A DNA stretch of 64,000 bases from Mallotus nudiflorus (lineage: Eukaryota; Streptophyta; Magnoliopsida; Malpighiales; Euphorbiaceae): assembly GCA_947683625.1 (NCBI GenBank), contig CANTUR010000609.1, positions 62,001-126,000 on the forward strand. The letters are read 5' to 3'. Under the pieces are notes generated by a model that saw nothing but the letters and a program-made list of their open reading frames with translations, made no database searches and was not told where the DNA came from. Shown here piece after piece: positions 20,561-32,087 of the stretch (the stretch's first letter is position 1; every line of letters starts with the position of its first letter). Made by a program: the position numbers and the translations under genes.

Positions 20561-21402
20561 GAAATGTGTTTTGTTTGTTCATTTGTGCCCATGTTTAATG
20601 AACCTAATTGAATATAATTAATGTTAAATATGCATGAATGATCACTATTAAAATACACAAGGCCATCAAAATCAACATCACATAAGTAAGCCAAACTAGA
20701 GTTCATATCATTTATCATATGAAAAATAAATTTTTCATCCTCAAACAAACTAGATGTTATGATGTCAGTTTCTTCATAAAAAATATCACTAAAACTATTA
20801 TTAATAATACTAGCTAAATCCTATGATGGTTCTTTATTAGGTGGCAGACAAAGCAGCTCTTCAATGGCTTCAGTCTCTATCTTCTCAGTAACTTTCTTCA
20901 TCACCTTGTCTTTGTTGTCTTGCACTAGACCCTGAACTATTTACTTTTTGAAGATCTCAAACCTAGGAATGTTCACTCCAGCTACTTGGAAAAGCTCCTT
21001 TTCACCCAGGTAGAACTTTTCTTTCCTTTCTTTGACAAAGCTATCTTGCAATGGTCCCAGATTCTTTGAGAAGTTATTCTTGTCAAAAAATCTTCTTTTA
21101 GCTCCTTTATTGTGAAGCCCGACTCTTGTATAGCCCAATCCTTTGGTAATAATTTATCCTTTAAAATTTGGGAACTCTAGGCTTCCTTGCTCATGGTTTC
21201 CCAATCCTTATCCAGGTCGATAATTCATCTTCTTTATCATGCTCATAACCTTTGGATCCATCTTAATTCCATAAGAAATCATGGCTATTTGGAAACCAAG
21301 AGGGGTAACTACCTGCTTCTGACCATCCATAATTGTAGACATAGTTTTGCCCATACTAGCATCTAAATTCATAACTTCTCCATCCAATAGGAATTTCACC
21401 TT
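20561..21402 (-). pseudogene. Tat pol linker between protease and reverse transcriptase
   Basis: Minus-strand pieces 21399-21208 (KFLLDGEVMNLDASMGK), 21138-20941 (GYTRVGLHNKGAKRRFF) and 20748-20545 are in line with protease and reverse transcriptase. They match the long non-catalytic linker of Tat polyproteins (a G-patch-like GLGYTR phrase is present). Single stops separate the pieces. Confidence 0.7.
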
Positions 21403-21897
21403 TTAATGCATTGTTGAAGGCACTCTTTCCAAGATATGGTACCAAGGCCTACCCAAAAGTAAGGCATAAGCGATAGGGATATCTATTACAGTGAATTCCA
21501 CCATTGCTTTTATAGGTCTGGTCTTTACAAGAGCCATAAATGTTCCCTCTACATTCCTTGTACGATCATTATAAGCTCTGATTATAAGGTCAGATTTTGT
21601 TGAATCCTCCACCTTCACTCCTAGATTAGGTAAGATCTGTAGCGAGCAAACATTAATTACAGACCCATCATCTACCATCACATAATTGGTTTGCTGCCCT
21701 CTGACTTTAGCCGGGATGAATAGGGCTTTATTATGATTCCTCCCTTCCACAGGTAAATCCTCATCAAAGAAAGTAATAACACTGTGCTTTTTCTTAGTAA
21801 CCTTAGCCACCATTACCTTAGGAGTTACAGGAGTTTCAATGTTCATTTTAGTTAGAGCCTTAACTAGAGCCTTCTTGTGGCTACTTGAGTGCATCAA
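21403..21897 (-). pseudogene. Tat aspartic protease
   Basis: This is the longest clean piece of Tat pol (164 codons). The active-site phrase is NYVMVDDGSVINVCSL, in the position of the VLIDNGS motif of Tat proteases. It is followed by the conserved VIDIPIAYALLLGRPWYHIL (flap and C-terminal region). The protease would cut the polyprotein. Confidence 0.85.
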
Positions 21898-23888
21898 GAG
21901 CTCCTAAATGCTCACATTTGCTTTTGCCTTCTTAAGCTGTTCAAGGATCAAGTCATAATTATATTCATGTAAGTCTTCTCTTTTAGCAATTTCTTCTCTC
22001 TCTATAGCCTTCTCTATCGGTTTGTAACCCTTACCACTTCTAGTAATATGACTGGCTTCTGGATTATCAACCCATACATTGTAGCCTTTAATGCCTTCTT
22101 CATCAGAGTTGTACCAAATGTCTATAACCCCAATAGTTCAATCCTTCTTTCCATCCTTCTATACCTTAACCATGCATTTTTCTTTCTTATTTGGCATCTT
22201 CTCATCATCAAATTCATCACCCCACCTCGTAGGCATAATTGACTCGATAGACATATTAAAAGAAGGTGGTTTAGAATAAAACACCTTGTAGTCGAATTTT
22301 CCTGAAGGTTGTCCTAACAAGTCTTTTACTCTTTCCTTATCTTTAGGGGCATTAAGAGGTTTCTCATTGGTTTTGTCTTCAAAGGAGTTAAGCATTTCTT
22401 CCTTACTTACTCCTGAGTTGATCATCATGGTAGTTGGTGGCAGCATGTTTCAGTAATTTATGAAAGGGTTATTTTTAATGGTTGGGTTTGGATTGGATTT
22501 TTTAGGGTTTATGATTTTTTTAGAGTCTTTGAGGTTTTGAATTTCATGTTTAAGGCACATGCAAGAGTTAGTGGAATGGCTAGCAACTTGGTGAAATTTG
22601 CAGTAACTGTTTGTGTCAAAGCTAGGGAGATTTGGGTTTGGCAGTTTAGAGGGGGTTAAGCGTCTAAGGAGGCCTTTTTAGGTCAATCGATCTAGGACTT
22701 TGGACAGGGGTTGATTAAAATTTGAGAATCTCCTGAGTTGTTGAATAGCATGGACTCCCACAACTCGATTAGCATTTCCTTATTTTATGCCCCTAGTTCA
22801 GTAGTTTCTTGCTTCAGTGCTTCTAGCTATCTTTTTTTTCTCACTTTTGATCTCCTCAGCTTACAAGCCATCATCATAAAGATCTACAAAATGTCTTGGG
22901 GTTCATCATTTACAACCTTTAAATTATATTGGGTGATACATTTTGTACTATCATCCTAACCTGATCCTTTTCAGCCAACTTGTTCTTCATCAATCCTGCC
23001 TTGTTCATGAATCTAGTCAGAAAATTTGAAAATGATTCATTAGGTTTCTACTTGCTCAATTCTAGATCCCTAATGGACACTTCAAGCATGGTATTATAGT
23101 CATATTGCTTCAAAAAAGTGGTACACAATTCTCTCCAGTCCGTTTTGATAGACTTCTCCAACCAGTGATACCAATTAACAACCATGCCTTATAAGGATAG
23201 TATAAACAGCTTGGTAACTATAGACAGAGGAGCTTTAGTGGTGCTCATAGTAGTTGTATATTGACTAAGGTGGATCCTTAGGTCTCCAGTACCATCAAAC
23301 TGCTATAGTTGTGGCATTTTGAACTTATCTGGTAGCTTATCCTCTTCAAACTGCATCACATCATCAAAGTCAAAAAAGTAGTCGATGCCTTGTCCTCTTA
23401 TTAATTCCTCCATTTTGGACATCTTCTGAGTAAGTGCATTCATCTGCTTAGATTCCAACTCTAAAACTTGCTCAAGTGATTCCCTTTTTGTCTTTTCAAC
23501 CATGTAACTCTCAACATCCTCCAATTTCATTTCCACAGTAGGAATATTCCTAGCAGCATTGTCATTGCTAGTAGGTGGTATGCCCACAATAGGTGGATTA
23601 GCCGCAATGGGAGATGCAACAGCAGCAAGTGGTGTCATCAGTCCAGCTAGAGCTTGTCTTAGTTCATCTTGTATCATCGCTCTCATGTCATCCATTAGTG
23701 GTTCTTTGACATCCTCTAGAGTCCAGTTTCCTACCTCTCATTGTTTCATTTCTTCTACTTATTTAGTTGGAGCTTATGCAGCTTCTAGGTATAGTGGATT
23801 GATAGGACTCATTTCTAGTATGCTAAGGATCTCTTTTATAATTAATTGCATGCTTGAATCAGATCTCACTAGTCTGCCACCTTTTTGA
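21898..23888 (-). pseudogene. Tat gag
   Basis: The N-terminal piece 23695-23303 starts MDDMRAMIQDELRQALAGL and ends in the typical PDKFKMPQL. The capsid-like domain then follows with stops: WYHWLEKSIKTDWRELCTTF near 23190-23130, and SFSNFLTRF near 23030. A zinc-finger-like remnant YCKFHQVASHSTNSC lies near 22600-22560, followed by pieces 22446-22159 and onward to the protease. At least six stops are present. The opposite-strand frame at 23559-23888 is a shadow. Confidence 0.82.
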
Positions 23889-24660
23889 CTCTAAATATAA
23901 AAAGACCAGGATGAATCTATGATGGCTGAAAAAAAAAGTGTTAGTATGATGCATGGATGCATAATGCACGTGCTATGCAACATGTAGCAAGTCAAGTAAT
24001 AAATGAAGGGTATATACATCCTTCCAACCTTATTACTCCCACAAACGTATTCAATGGCAAGTTTCTTTTCCTAGGATTTTTGGTTTTGGCCTAAATATCA
24101 ATAGGGGATATCAAGAACCGACGCGCATGCCAAATCTCTCAAAGTAGTAAAGCATAAAAACAATATTTCTAGGTATAAAAGATTAGCCCAATCTTTATTA
24201 ACCCAAATGGGCTTTTAAAGTATGGACTTGAGCCTTTATAGATAAAAATACCTCATGGCAACAAATGCAAGCAATTTAGGTAATCCTAGGGGAAGTTACT
24301 AAGCCACTAGATGAGCTAGGTTTGGTGAAAAAGGTCAAGGTTCCCTTAGCAAGATACCCTCCTTTAAGACTTGAGTTATAGGCCAAGGTCAGAGGGACCT
24401 GACATCCTTTACAAACTCGAGAGAAAACTATCCCCCTTTAGGACATAGGTTACAAACTCTGGTTATATTAGCCTAGTAATCTCTCTTGAACCGAGTTAAG
24501 GCTAAGAGTGATAGTTAGCCAATTTACAATCCCATGAAGCTAGTGGAATCATGGAACCATAAACCAATGCCATCGGTTAATAAGGACATGCAGAATGAAT
24601 GAAGGAATACAATAATAATTAATAAAATAATTATGAAGAACACAAGTAGAATCAGTATCT
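23889..24660 (-). other. Tat 5' untranslated region
   Basis: There is no coding signal. It lies between gag and the primer binding site. Long leaders are usual in Tat/Ogre elements, and the extra upstream gene seen in Ogre is not recognisable here. Confidence 0.6.
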
Positions 24661-24664
24661 CTTA

Positions 24665-24682
24665 TCCCTAATTGAGTTGCCA
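24665..24682 (-). promoter_or_regulatory. Tat primer binding site
   Basis: The minus strand reads TGGCAACTCAATTAGGGA one base after the 5' LTR. It resembles TGGCGACTC...GGGGA, the form used by Tat/Ogre elements and attributed to tRNA-Arg, with several transition changes. Confidence 0.6.
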
Positions 24683-24683
24683 T

Positions 24684-26830
24684 TGTGGACGGCGGGGTTT
24701 AGCGTGCACCCAAGATTTTAGCAACCGCGATACTATTTGAGCTTAGGGCTCTAGAGAACACGCTAACCATTGTCACAAAGACATGGCATAGAGATGAGGA
24801 GTCACCACCCAGGGTAATAATTGGGACAAATCAAAAAATTATGGTACTTAATTCTCTAAAAGAATGCCAACACCATAACTAGGAGATTCTAGATACGGAA
24901 TACCAACTTCTTTCAGTCTTGTGTTCATTTAGAATTACTTTATGAATTACTATCTTACCCTCTATTTATATGTAATTTTATAAAAACCCTTATTTAAAAA
25001 AAATTAACTCCAAACAAATTAGTCATGAAAAATACATGTAAACAATGCATTCATTTAAATTCATAATCCCTAAGTTAGTATAATCTACATTGATTTTAAT
25101 TAAATGAGTTGAATCTATATGTTTTAATTTAAAGTGGGCCTAAAGACTAATGGACCTAATTCCTATTTAATGTTAATTAAGTGAACCTAAGTCTATTTAT
25201 TTTAATTCTAAAAATGGGCCAAAATCTACAAATTATGAAGTATTTAAATTAATGGGTCTAGTTCTACATGTTTTATTTTTAAAGTGATCTTAAGTCTACA
25301 AATTATGGAAAAGGCTTAAATTAATTGGGCTAGTTCTATATTAATTAAACTAGGTGGGCCTACGTCTAAATTAACTAAATGAACTTAAGTTATCTCTACC
25401 CTAAATCTAATTAATTATGGGCCTAACATGCATTTTGATTAATTAAACTTAAAAAAAAATAAATTTATTTAAATAGGTTAAAGCCTAATGTGGGCTTAGG
25501 GCCAAAAACAATAAACATAAACAATCAAGCCCAAAAACAACAAAAAAATTTAAAAAACAATCAAATAAAAGAACAAACAATTAATCAAACTTATTTCTTC
25601 TAAAAACTCCAATTTAATTAAAGTGACCATGAACAATAAATAAAATAATTAACAAATAACCCTAATTCTAACCACTTAAATCTAATCCAATTTTAGTTAA
25701 AAAAACCTAATTATCTTTATAGCCATTAATTTTAATTAACTACTCAATTAAAAACCCTAATTTTACTAACTGATTAGTTAAAATAAAACACACAATTGCA
25801 CACATATGATTTCATTATTCCCACTATTAGGGCTATTACAACGAGCAATTGAAAATGATAAGAAAATAAAAATTAATACAATCCCAAAAATAAATAAAAA
25901 TGAAACAATAATAAACAATTAAAAAAACTAAAACTATATTTAGCTACAAGGTTCAATCCATGGCATTCCATTGACCTCCATAGATTTTGTTCTCCAAGTA
26001 AGATCATTATATAATCCACTCCGTAATCACCAACACAAAAGAATAAACAATGATTAGTAAATAAAATAACAATAAAAAATAAATAAAATTGAAATTTAAT
26101 AAAATCAAAATAATAATAAAAGTATAAAAATAAAAGAAGCTAGGAAAGAAGATAATGATTATGGATGCACTATGGTTGGCTCCTCACACTAAAGATCAAT
26201 CATCGTTGTTTGTTAAGTAGGTCTTCAAAAAAACTTGTTATTTTCTTCTACAATGTCTATTACTCTTTGCTTCAAAAAATAGTAATAAATCACAGAGGAT
26301 ATTTTTGTGTACTGCCCAGGAAAAGAAAAATCTCTAGGCTAAGAGAGAGTTAGAGGTCTAAAAAAGTGCAGAAAAAAAGAGAAAATTCAAAGTCCCCTTA
26401 TAAGAGGGCTTTAGTTAGGTTTTTATAGGAAAAACGTAAAAAACCCTAGCTCCTCATGTCTTCAGATTTTTAGTTTTCAAAGGATTTTATTTCCTCAAAA
26501 TCTAGATAAATCCTAAAAAGGAATTTAAGAAAATTTTTTAACCAATCAAAATTTAGGAAACACATTTTTTATTTTCTGTCAAAATACGAAAAACAGACAG
26601 AAAACATATAATTCCGATCGTAATTTTTTTAACTTTTAATTACAAAAAGACCTTGAAAGAATTAAAAATATTATAGTTAGGTCCTTAAAAAACCAATTAA
26701 ACTCTTTTAAAAATGTATTCAAACTCTTGAGGTTTCAAACTTCAAGTGTTAAAGACCTATTTATAATATTTTCATCATTGGAGTCCTTTATCGCATATAT
26801 ACTTTATTATCCTAAAATTGGGTGCTTACA
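24684..26830 (-). repeat. Tat element 5' LTR (right end)
   Basis: It is 2147 bp. It starts on the minus strand with TGTAAGCACCC and ends CCGTCCACA. It matches 9871-11776 apart from a block at about 25480-25808 missing from that copy. A 62-codon frame at 26165-26353 is not a gene. Confidence 0.92.
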
Positions 26831-26835
26831 GTGAT

Positions 26836-28031
26836 CTTGAAGAATAAATCTATATACAACAACTGAAGGGTTTTGCAGTTCAAGGAAAAGAAGATCATGC
26901 TTGTCTTCTGAAAAAGTCATTATATGGCTTGAAGTAATTTCCTTGGTGGTGGTATAAGAACTTTGACACTTTCATGATAAATCATGGTTAGGAGTAACTA
27001 TAACAGCTGTGTGTACTTTAAAAAACTCTCTGATGGTTCATTTATTAATTTGTTATTATATGTTGATGACATGTTGATTATTGCCAAGAACATGTATGAG
27101 ATCAAAATTTTAAAAGAACAATTGAGGAGTGAGTTTGAGATGAAGGATTTAGGAGCAGCAAAGTAGATTTTAGGAATGGAGATTCACAGGGATCAGAGTG
27201 CAGGAAAGTTATACTTGTCCCAAAAGAGGTGCATTGAAAAAGTATATAAGCATTTTAGGATGCTAGATGAAAAACCTGTAAGTACTCTATTGGCAGCTCA
27301 TTTCAAGTTTTCAGCAGCTATGTCACCACAAATAGATGAAGAAAAGAAATAAATGTCACATGTTCCTTATGCAAGTGCAGTTGGGAGCATAATGTATGTT
27401 ATGGTTTACCCTCGTCCATATATTTCATATGTTGTCAGTGTGGTGAGTAGATTTATGGGCAATCTTGGAAAAGCTCACTAGTAAACTCTTAAATGGATTC
27501 TACGGTATCTCAAAGGTACTTCAAATGTTAGCCTGGTATATGATAGAAGTTTTGATACATATAGTAATGTTGTTGGCTATATGGATTCTGATTATGATGG
27601 AGATTTGGATAAAAGGAGATCTCTAACTAGATATATCTTTACTCTTTCTGGTTGTGCCATAAGTTGGAAAGCAACTTTATAGTCAGCTATTGCTTTATCT
27701 ACTACAGAGGTAGAATATATGGCAACTATAGAGTAGTAAAAGAAGCCATCTAGCTTAGAGGTTTGGTTAGTGATTTAGGTTTGACACAAGATGAGACTGT
27801 TGTTCATTATGATAGTCAAAGCACAATACATTTGACCAAAAATCAAATGTATCATGAAAGGACCAAACATATTGATGTCAGATATCATTTCATTCAGGAG
27901 ATTATATCTCAGAGTATTATTCTAGTGAAGAAAACTGGTGTTGTTCATAATCTAGTGGATATGATGACCAAGTTAATTACAGTATTTAAGTTCAAGCATT
28001 GCTTGGACTTAATTGGCATTCGAAGTATTTA
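26836..28031 (+). pseudogene. Copia-2 reverse transcriptase C-terminal part and RNase H
   Basis: It resumes with an EE.IY.QQ..GF block (26840-26880), then CLLKKSLYGLK. The catalytic box is in LLLYVDDMLIIAK (about 27050-27088), followed by EFEMKDLGAAK and YLSQKRCIEKVY. RNase H includes MDSDYDGDLDKRRS and ALSTTEVEYMA, and the clean piece 27763-28032 has HYDSQSTIHLTKN and RTKHIDVRYHFI, the usual TNT1-type ending. Stops are few (about 27163, 27349, 27482 and 27735). Confidence 0.88.
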
Positions 28032-28102
28032 AGTTGGCCACTAGGGCATTTGAGAAGGTGGCATATTGTTCACTATTTTAAAGACTTGCAAACAATACAA
28101 GT

Positions 28103-28573
28103 CAAGGTGGAGATTTGATAATTATGTCTTTATTGTTGCTTGATGTGGATAACCACTTATTGTGCTTTGAAGATAAGTGGATATTTGGATAATTGGCTAA
28201 TGACCACAAAATAGTTCTTTAATTTGTGGCCATGTATTTTTGCTTCTCATTGGCTATAAATAGCTTTACTCTCCATTTGTTTAATACAACACAAAAAGAA
28301 ACATAAGCAAAGCATAGTTTTTTTGTACGGGTAGTGTGAGTGATTTGATGAGTTTTAGGTTTAAACACTTGGGTCATTTAAATACTAAGGTGTGGTCAAA
28401 TTTTGAGTGTTATCTAGCCATATTTTGTAATCTCCTTTTATTACCATAGTAAAAATTATTTTGCAGTCTTTAACCATGAACGTAGGCTTTGCTGAACCAT
28501 GTTATATTATAGTGTCCTATTATTTTGTTTATTTGGCTCATTTAATTACTTGTGGGCCTTTTACATTTCAACA
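28103..28573 (+). repeat. Copia-2 polypurine tract and 3' LTR
   Basis: CAAGGTGGAGAT (28103-28114) is a standard copia polypurine tract. The LTR runs from TGATAATTATG at 28116 to TTTCAACA at 28573 (458 bp). It keeps the TATA box at 28255-28263. Confidence 0.9.
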
Positions 28574-30010
28574 ATAGCACTACAAGTAAATAATACTTAG
28601 GGATTAGTTTCACTTCCATCTTTTAAGTAGCCAATTGGTTTTAAATGGGATCATAAAATAAAGCACCAGGCATATGGTACCATCAAGAGATAGAAGGGTC
28701 GCTTGGTAGTCAAAGGTTATATTAAAAAATTAGGTATTAATTAACTAGATACTTTTTCTCGATAGCTAAGATGACTACAATATGCATATTGTTAGCAATT
28801 GCAACAACCAAACAATAACACTTGCACTAGTTGGATATTAATAATGCTTTTTTACATGGTGATTTGCATGAAAAGATATATATGTATCGCACCCTGCTTT
28901 TTCTTCAAAGAAACCCAATCAAGTGAGCAAACTTCTCAAAAGTCCTTATGCCTAAAATAAGCCAATAGATAGTGGAATGCAGGATTGACTATAACTCTGA
29001 TTACTCAGGGATTCTTTGTTAAAACGGATTCTTTGTTAAAATAAATTATTCTATGCTATTCCTTTATTAGTGTATGTTGATGATATTATTTAGGCTAGTA
29101 ATGACATTTATCAAATTGTTGCAATTAAATATTTTCTTCATGATAAATTTAAAATCAAAGATCCTAGAGAACTCAAGTTTTTCTTAGATTTTAAAGTTGC
29201 TAGGTTATAATATGGCATTAATCATTGTTAGAGCAAATATGCACTTGACTTACAAAGATCGGTTTTGTTAATTTAAAGCTTGTTGTCACTACAATGGTTT
29301 CAGGTCTTAAATTTTCTAAGACAGGCAGTCCACCATTACTTGATATTACTAACAATCCGAGAGTGGTTGGTAAGCTCTTGTATCTCACTACTACTTACCT
29401 TGACTTATCCTTTGCAGTTCAATAATTGTCCTAATTTTTTGACTCTCCCATACAAGCACATCTTGTAGTTGCTCATAGAGTCCTTCACTATATTAAAGGC
29501 TCATTTGGTCATGGATTTTTCTTGCCTCTTCAAAATGCTTCAATTGTAAAAGTTTTTTAGATTCTGATTGGGCCTCCTACGTGGAAACAAAATGATCAAT
29601 CACAAGTTATTGTGTTTTCTTAAGCACTACTTTAATTTCATAGAAATTAAAAAATAGCATACTATATCATAGTCTTCTGCAGAAGCTAAATACAGTGCCT
29701 TAGTTGATACTACTTATGAAATTCAATGGATCCATTATCTTCTTCACAATCTTCATGTTAATCCTAGTATAGCTAACTTGTATTGTGATAATCTTTTAGC
29801 AATAAAAATTGCTGAGAATCTTGTCTTTTATGAACACACTAACCACATCAAAATAAACTACCATCTTATTTACTAAAAACTATAGTAGGGCCTTCTTCAT
29901 CTCCTTCTTGTTACCACTCATCAATAACTTGTTGATTGTTTGACCAAGCCATTGCTACCTCTACAATTTCACACCTCCATTATTAAATAAGCATAGAAAA
30001 TTTGTATACT
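28574..30010 (+). pseudogene. Copia-1 reverse transcriptase and RNase H, decayed
   Basis: Directly after the Copia-2 3' LTR the phrase GLVSLPSFK, a stop, then PIGFKW appears, which is the start of the copia reverse transcriptase domain. Next come a block like RLVVKGY (28708-28730) and an ALNNAFLHGDL-type block (28825-28870). The catalytic box YVDDI is at 29073-29087. RNase H and the C-terminus follow, with the phrases YCDNLLAIKIAEN, HTNHIKI and LVDCLTKPLLPLQF (about 29780-29970). Numerous stops and frame changes make it non-functional. It continues the reading interrupted at 6445. Confidence 0.8.
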
Positions 30011-30014
30011 CTAA

Positions 30015-30035
30015 CTTGAGGAGAGCTATTAGAAA
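30015..30035 (+). promoter_or_regulatory. Copia-1 polypurine tract
   Basis: TTGAGGAGAGCTATTAGAAA immediately precedes the 3' LTR start TGTTATAGC. Purine-rich tracts at this place prime plus-strand cDNA synthesis. Confidence 0.65.
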
Positions 30036-30825
30036 TGTTATAGCTACTACCACTACTTCTAGCTCAATTGACTTCAATTATGAGCTCACTAGCAAATCAA
30101 CTAACTTGATGATCATGCAAATCACCAAATGATTTTCAGACATTAGAGTATAAAAACTGTAGTTTTTCCTCTGGGGTTTGTTGCACTAATACTACCATAA
30201 TTTTACCCAATGTTTTAAAATGGTACCAGATTTTTAATTTTTTTCTTTTCAGTTACTACAATTCTATTTTTATTTTAAGTTAAAGTACCTTGAACATATC
30301 TGATCAAATTTAGTATATGTGGCAACCGGAAGAAGTATATTTTAATATATTCACCATGTAAATAACTCATTAAGCAGTCTAATTATCTTTTGGGCTTCAT
30401 AAAATGAAATTTGCTAAAATTAGTAAATTTCATTTTAATGGACCCACAAGAAAATTTTGTAATATGTGGCCAACAAAATGATTAGGTTATTTAATGAGAT
30501 GCTTACATGGTGAATATACTAAAATTATGTTTATTTCAGTTGTTACGTATGCTAAATGTGATCGGATATGTTCGAAGTATTTTAACTGAAAACAAAAATA
30601 AAACTTTAGAAACTGAAAAAAAAATTAAAAATTTGGTACCATTATGAAACATGAGGCAAAATTATAGTACAAATGGCACAATAAACATTTTTCCTCTATA
30701 ACTAATTATTGTACAGTTGGTAGAATCTCATTGGTTAAGTGTAGAATTCCAATAGTTAGTTAGCTGTAATTGTTGTATATATTTGTATCAGTTACGACTA
30801 ATAGAATCATGAGCTTCATTCCACA
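30036..30825 (+). repeat. Copia-1 3' LTR, split by a foldback element
   Basis: Positions 30036-30172 and 30688-30825 together reconstitute an LTR of about 265 bp matching 3201-3468. It starts TGTTATAGC and ends near CCACA. The junction falls in GTTTTTCCTCT, which is duplicated around the insertion. Confidence 0.8.
30173..30687. mobile_element. 515-bp foldback MITE of probable Mutator type, inside the Copia-1 LTR
   Basis: The ends are GGGGTTTGTTGCAC and, reverse-complemented, TGTTTATTGTGCC. The arms are inverted over nearly the whole length around a small loop near AAATTTGCTAAAATTAGTAA (30410-30430). It is flanked by a perfect 10-bp direct repeat TTTTTCCTCT (30163-30172 and 30688-30697). The empty site is visible in the 5' LTR at about 3328-3338. 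It belongs to the same family as 1389-2250, sharing the phrases 'CAGATTTTTAATTTTTTTC' and 'AAGTTAAAGTA'. Target duplications of 9-10 bp point to the Mutator superfamily. It has no coding capacity. Confidence 0.9.
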
Positions 30826-31882
30826 AAATCAAATAAATAAAGCAAAATCAACTAATTAATAACAATAAAAACTCTTAAAGTTCTAAAAAGTTATTAGTTA
30901 TGTAAAATCTTTTTTTTTTCTTATGGTGCAAATTAAAAGCATGCAAAAAATATTGCAAATCCTTTTCTTTACCTTAATTATAAAGCTTCATGTCAAACTT
31001 ATTGCAAATTTGTTACCATATATCTTGCCTTAATTAACCATAACGAATATCAAAAGTTGAGTATCGAAAAATGTTAAATTCAATTTCTTACTACTTCATG
31101 GATGAAATTCTGTTATTGTTTTATTAACATGCGAAACATGTACAACACACACATTATATGTAATCTTTCATAAAATTATAATAATTTTGTGGAGTGTATC
31201 ATATCTCTAACTCAGGATGAAATTTTTTTTTTAAAAATTTCTTAAAAAAAAAAGAAAAAAGTTGACCCTAACGAATTGAGGGAAAGATGGCAATTGATGG
31301 TATGATAAAGACAGGCGTGCAAGGAACTTAATTGAGTTCATTCCCTTCGCTATGATTTAGAACTTGAAGCCATTCGACCCACTTGATATTTATGTGCATA
31401 AATAAATAAAAATAAATAAATAACTTCACAAAAGGAAAATGCATTTTCTGATCTCAGTTATTCTTTTTATTTGATTCAGCCATATCATATATTGTCCTAT
31501 TGTTCTTGTAATAGTCTATATCTATCTATATATTATTAATATGAAATAATAGTATATATGTTCCATCCTCTAGTAATTAATATATGTCATAAATTAAAAA
31601 TTTATCGCACATTTAAAAGTATTAATTGACTAAATTTATAAGTATTGACAACTACAAAATAATTATAAAACAAATATATTTGATGCAAATTTTTATGAAC
31701 TTGAATTCGATAATCTACTAATTAATATGTAAAAAGAAATTAAATTAAAAAAAAATGAAAACTATGTATTTAATCTTTAATCCAATGAAAATAATTCATT
31801 AAAAAACAGAAATCCATACTGTAAAATTTTTCAAATATTTGTCTAAACCAAAAAAATTAAAAAAATGAAAACTAGTAGTAGT
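30826..31882. other. AT-rich intergenic DNA, nothing recognised
   Basis: No gene, RNA or element end can be supported. Runs of A and T dominate, for example around 31230-31260. It lies to the right of the Copia-1 nest and may be host sequence. Confidence 0.55.
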
Positions 31883-32046
31883 AAATAAAAAAAAAATGAA
31901 AACTAGTAGTAGTAGTAGTAGTACTATTACTACTACTGCTACTACTGCTGCTGCTGCTCCTCTTCCTCCTACTCCTACTACTACTTATACTATTACTGCT
32001 ACTACTGCTCCTCCTCCTCCTCCTCCTACTACTACTATTACTACTA
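31883..32046. repeat. Imperfect trinucleotide array (AGT/ACT/CTG/CTC)
   Basis: AGTAGTAGTAGT turns at about 31918-31925 into ACTACTACTGCT, then GCTGCTGCTCCT, CTCCTCCTCCT and ACTACTACTATT. The AGT to ACT switch makes a small foldback. The array ends about 40 bp before the truncated end of the Tekay-A LTR. Confidence 0.85.
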
Positions 32047-32087
32047 ATATGTAATTTATATTTAAATTTATGTAATTTAGTATTTAT

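Larger units (their letters stand above)
9871..26830 (-). mobile_element. Tat/Ogre-type Ty3/gypsy element, minus strand, nested in Copia-2
   Basis: The element is bounded by LTRs 9871-11776 and 24684-26830 and flanked by a perfect 5-bp duplication GTGAT (9866-9870, 26831-26835). On the minus strand the order is 5' LTR, primer site, gag, protease, reverse transcriptase, RNase H, a second RNase H, integrase, then a non-pol region with two antisense genes and a hairpin array, purine tract and 3' LTR. The second RNase H before integrase, the LTR start TGTAAGCACCC and the primer site resembling TGGCGACTC are marks of the Tat group. All coding parts have stops. At about 17 kb it is large, as is common in this group. 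Confidence 0.93.
6446..28573 (+). mobile_element. Copia-2: TNT1/Tork-like Ty1/copia element nested in Copia-1
   Basis: LTRs lie at 6446-6939 and 28116-28573. The flanks GTAGC (6441-6445) and ATAGC (28574-28578) are a 5-bp target duplication with one change. The internal order is primer site, gag, protease, integrase, reverse transcriptase, RNase H, polypurine tract. A Tat element at 9871-26830 splits the reverse transcriptase. It is better preserved than Copia-1 but carries many stops. Confidence 0.92.
3201..30825 (+). mobile_element. Copia-1: decayed Ty1/copia element, outermost and oldest layer of a nest
   Basis: Two LTRs of the same family lie at 3201-3468 and 30036-30825, the second enlarged by a foldback insertion. 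The internal region runs gag, protease, integrase (3603-6445), then reverse transcriptase and RNase H (28574-30010). Copia-2 interrupts it inside the segment joining integrase to reverse transcriptase. The order gag-PR-INT-RT-RH defines copia. Almost every domain carries several stops and frameshifts, more than in Copia-2, as expected of the older host element. No target duplication could be recognised. Confidence 0.85.

Noticed and set aside
26165..26353. 62-codon frame in the Tat 5' LTR
   Set aside because: The matching place in the other LTR (about 11035-11220) is interrupted, so this is LTR sequence.
31883..32046. Possible CRISPR-like or satellite array
   Set aside because: It is a simple trinucleotide microsatellite with no spacers and no larger period.
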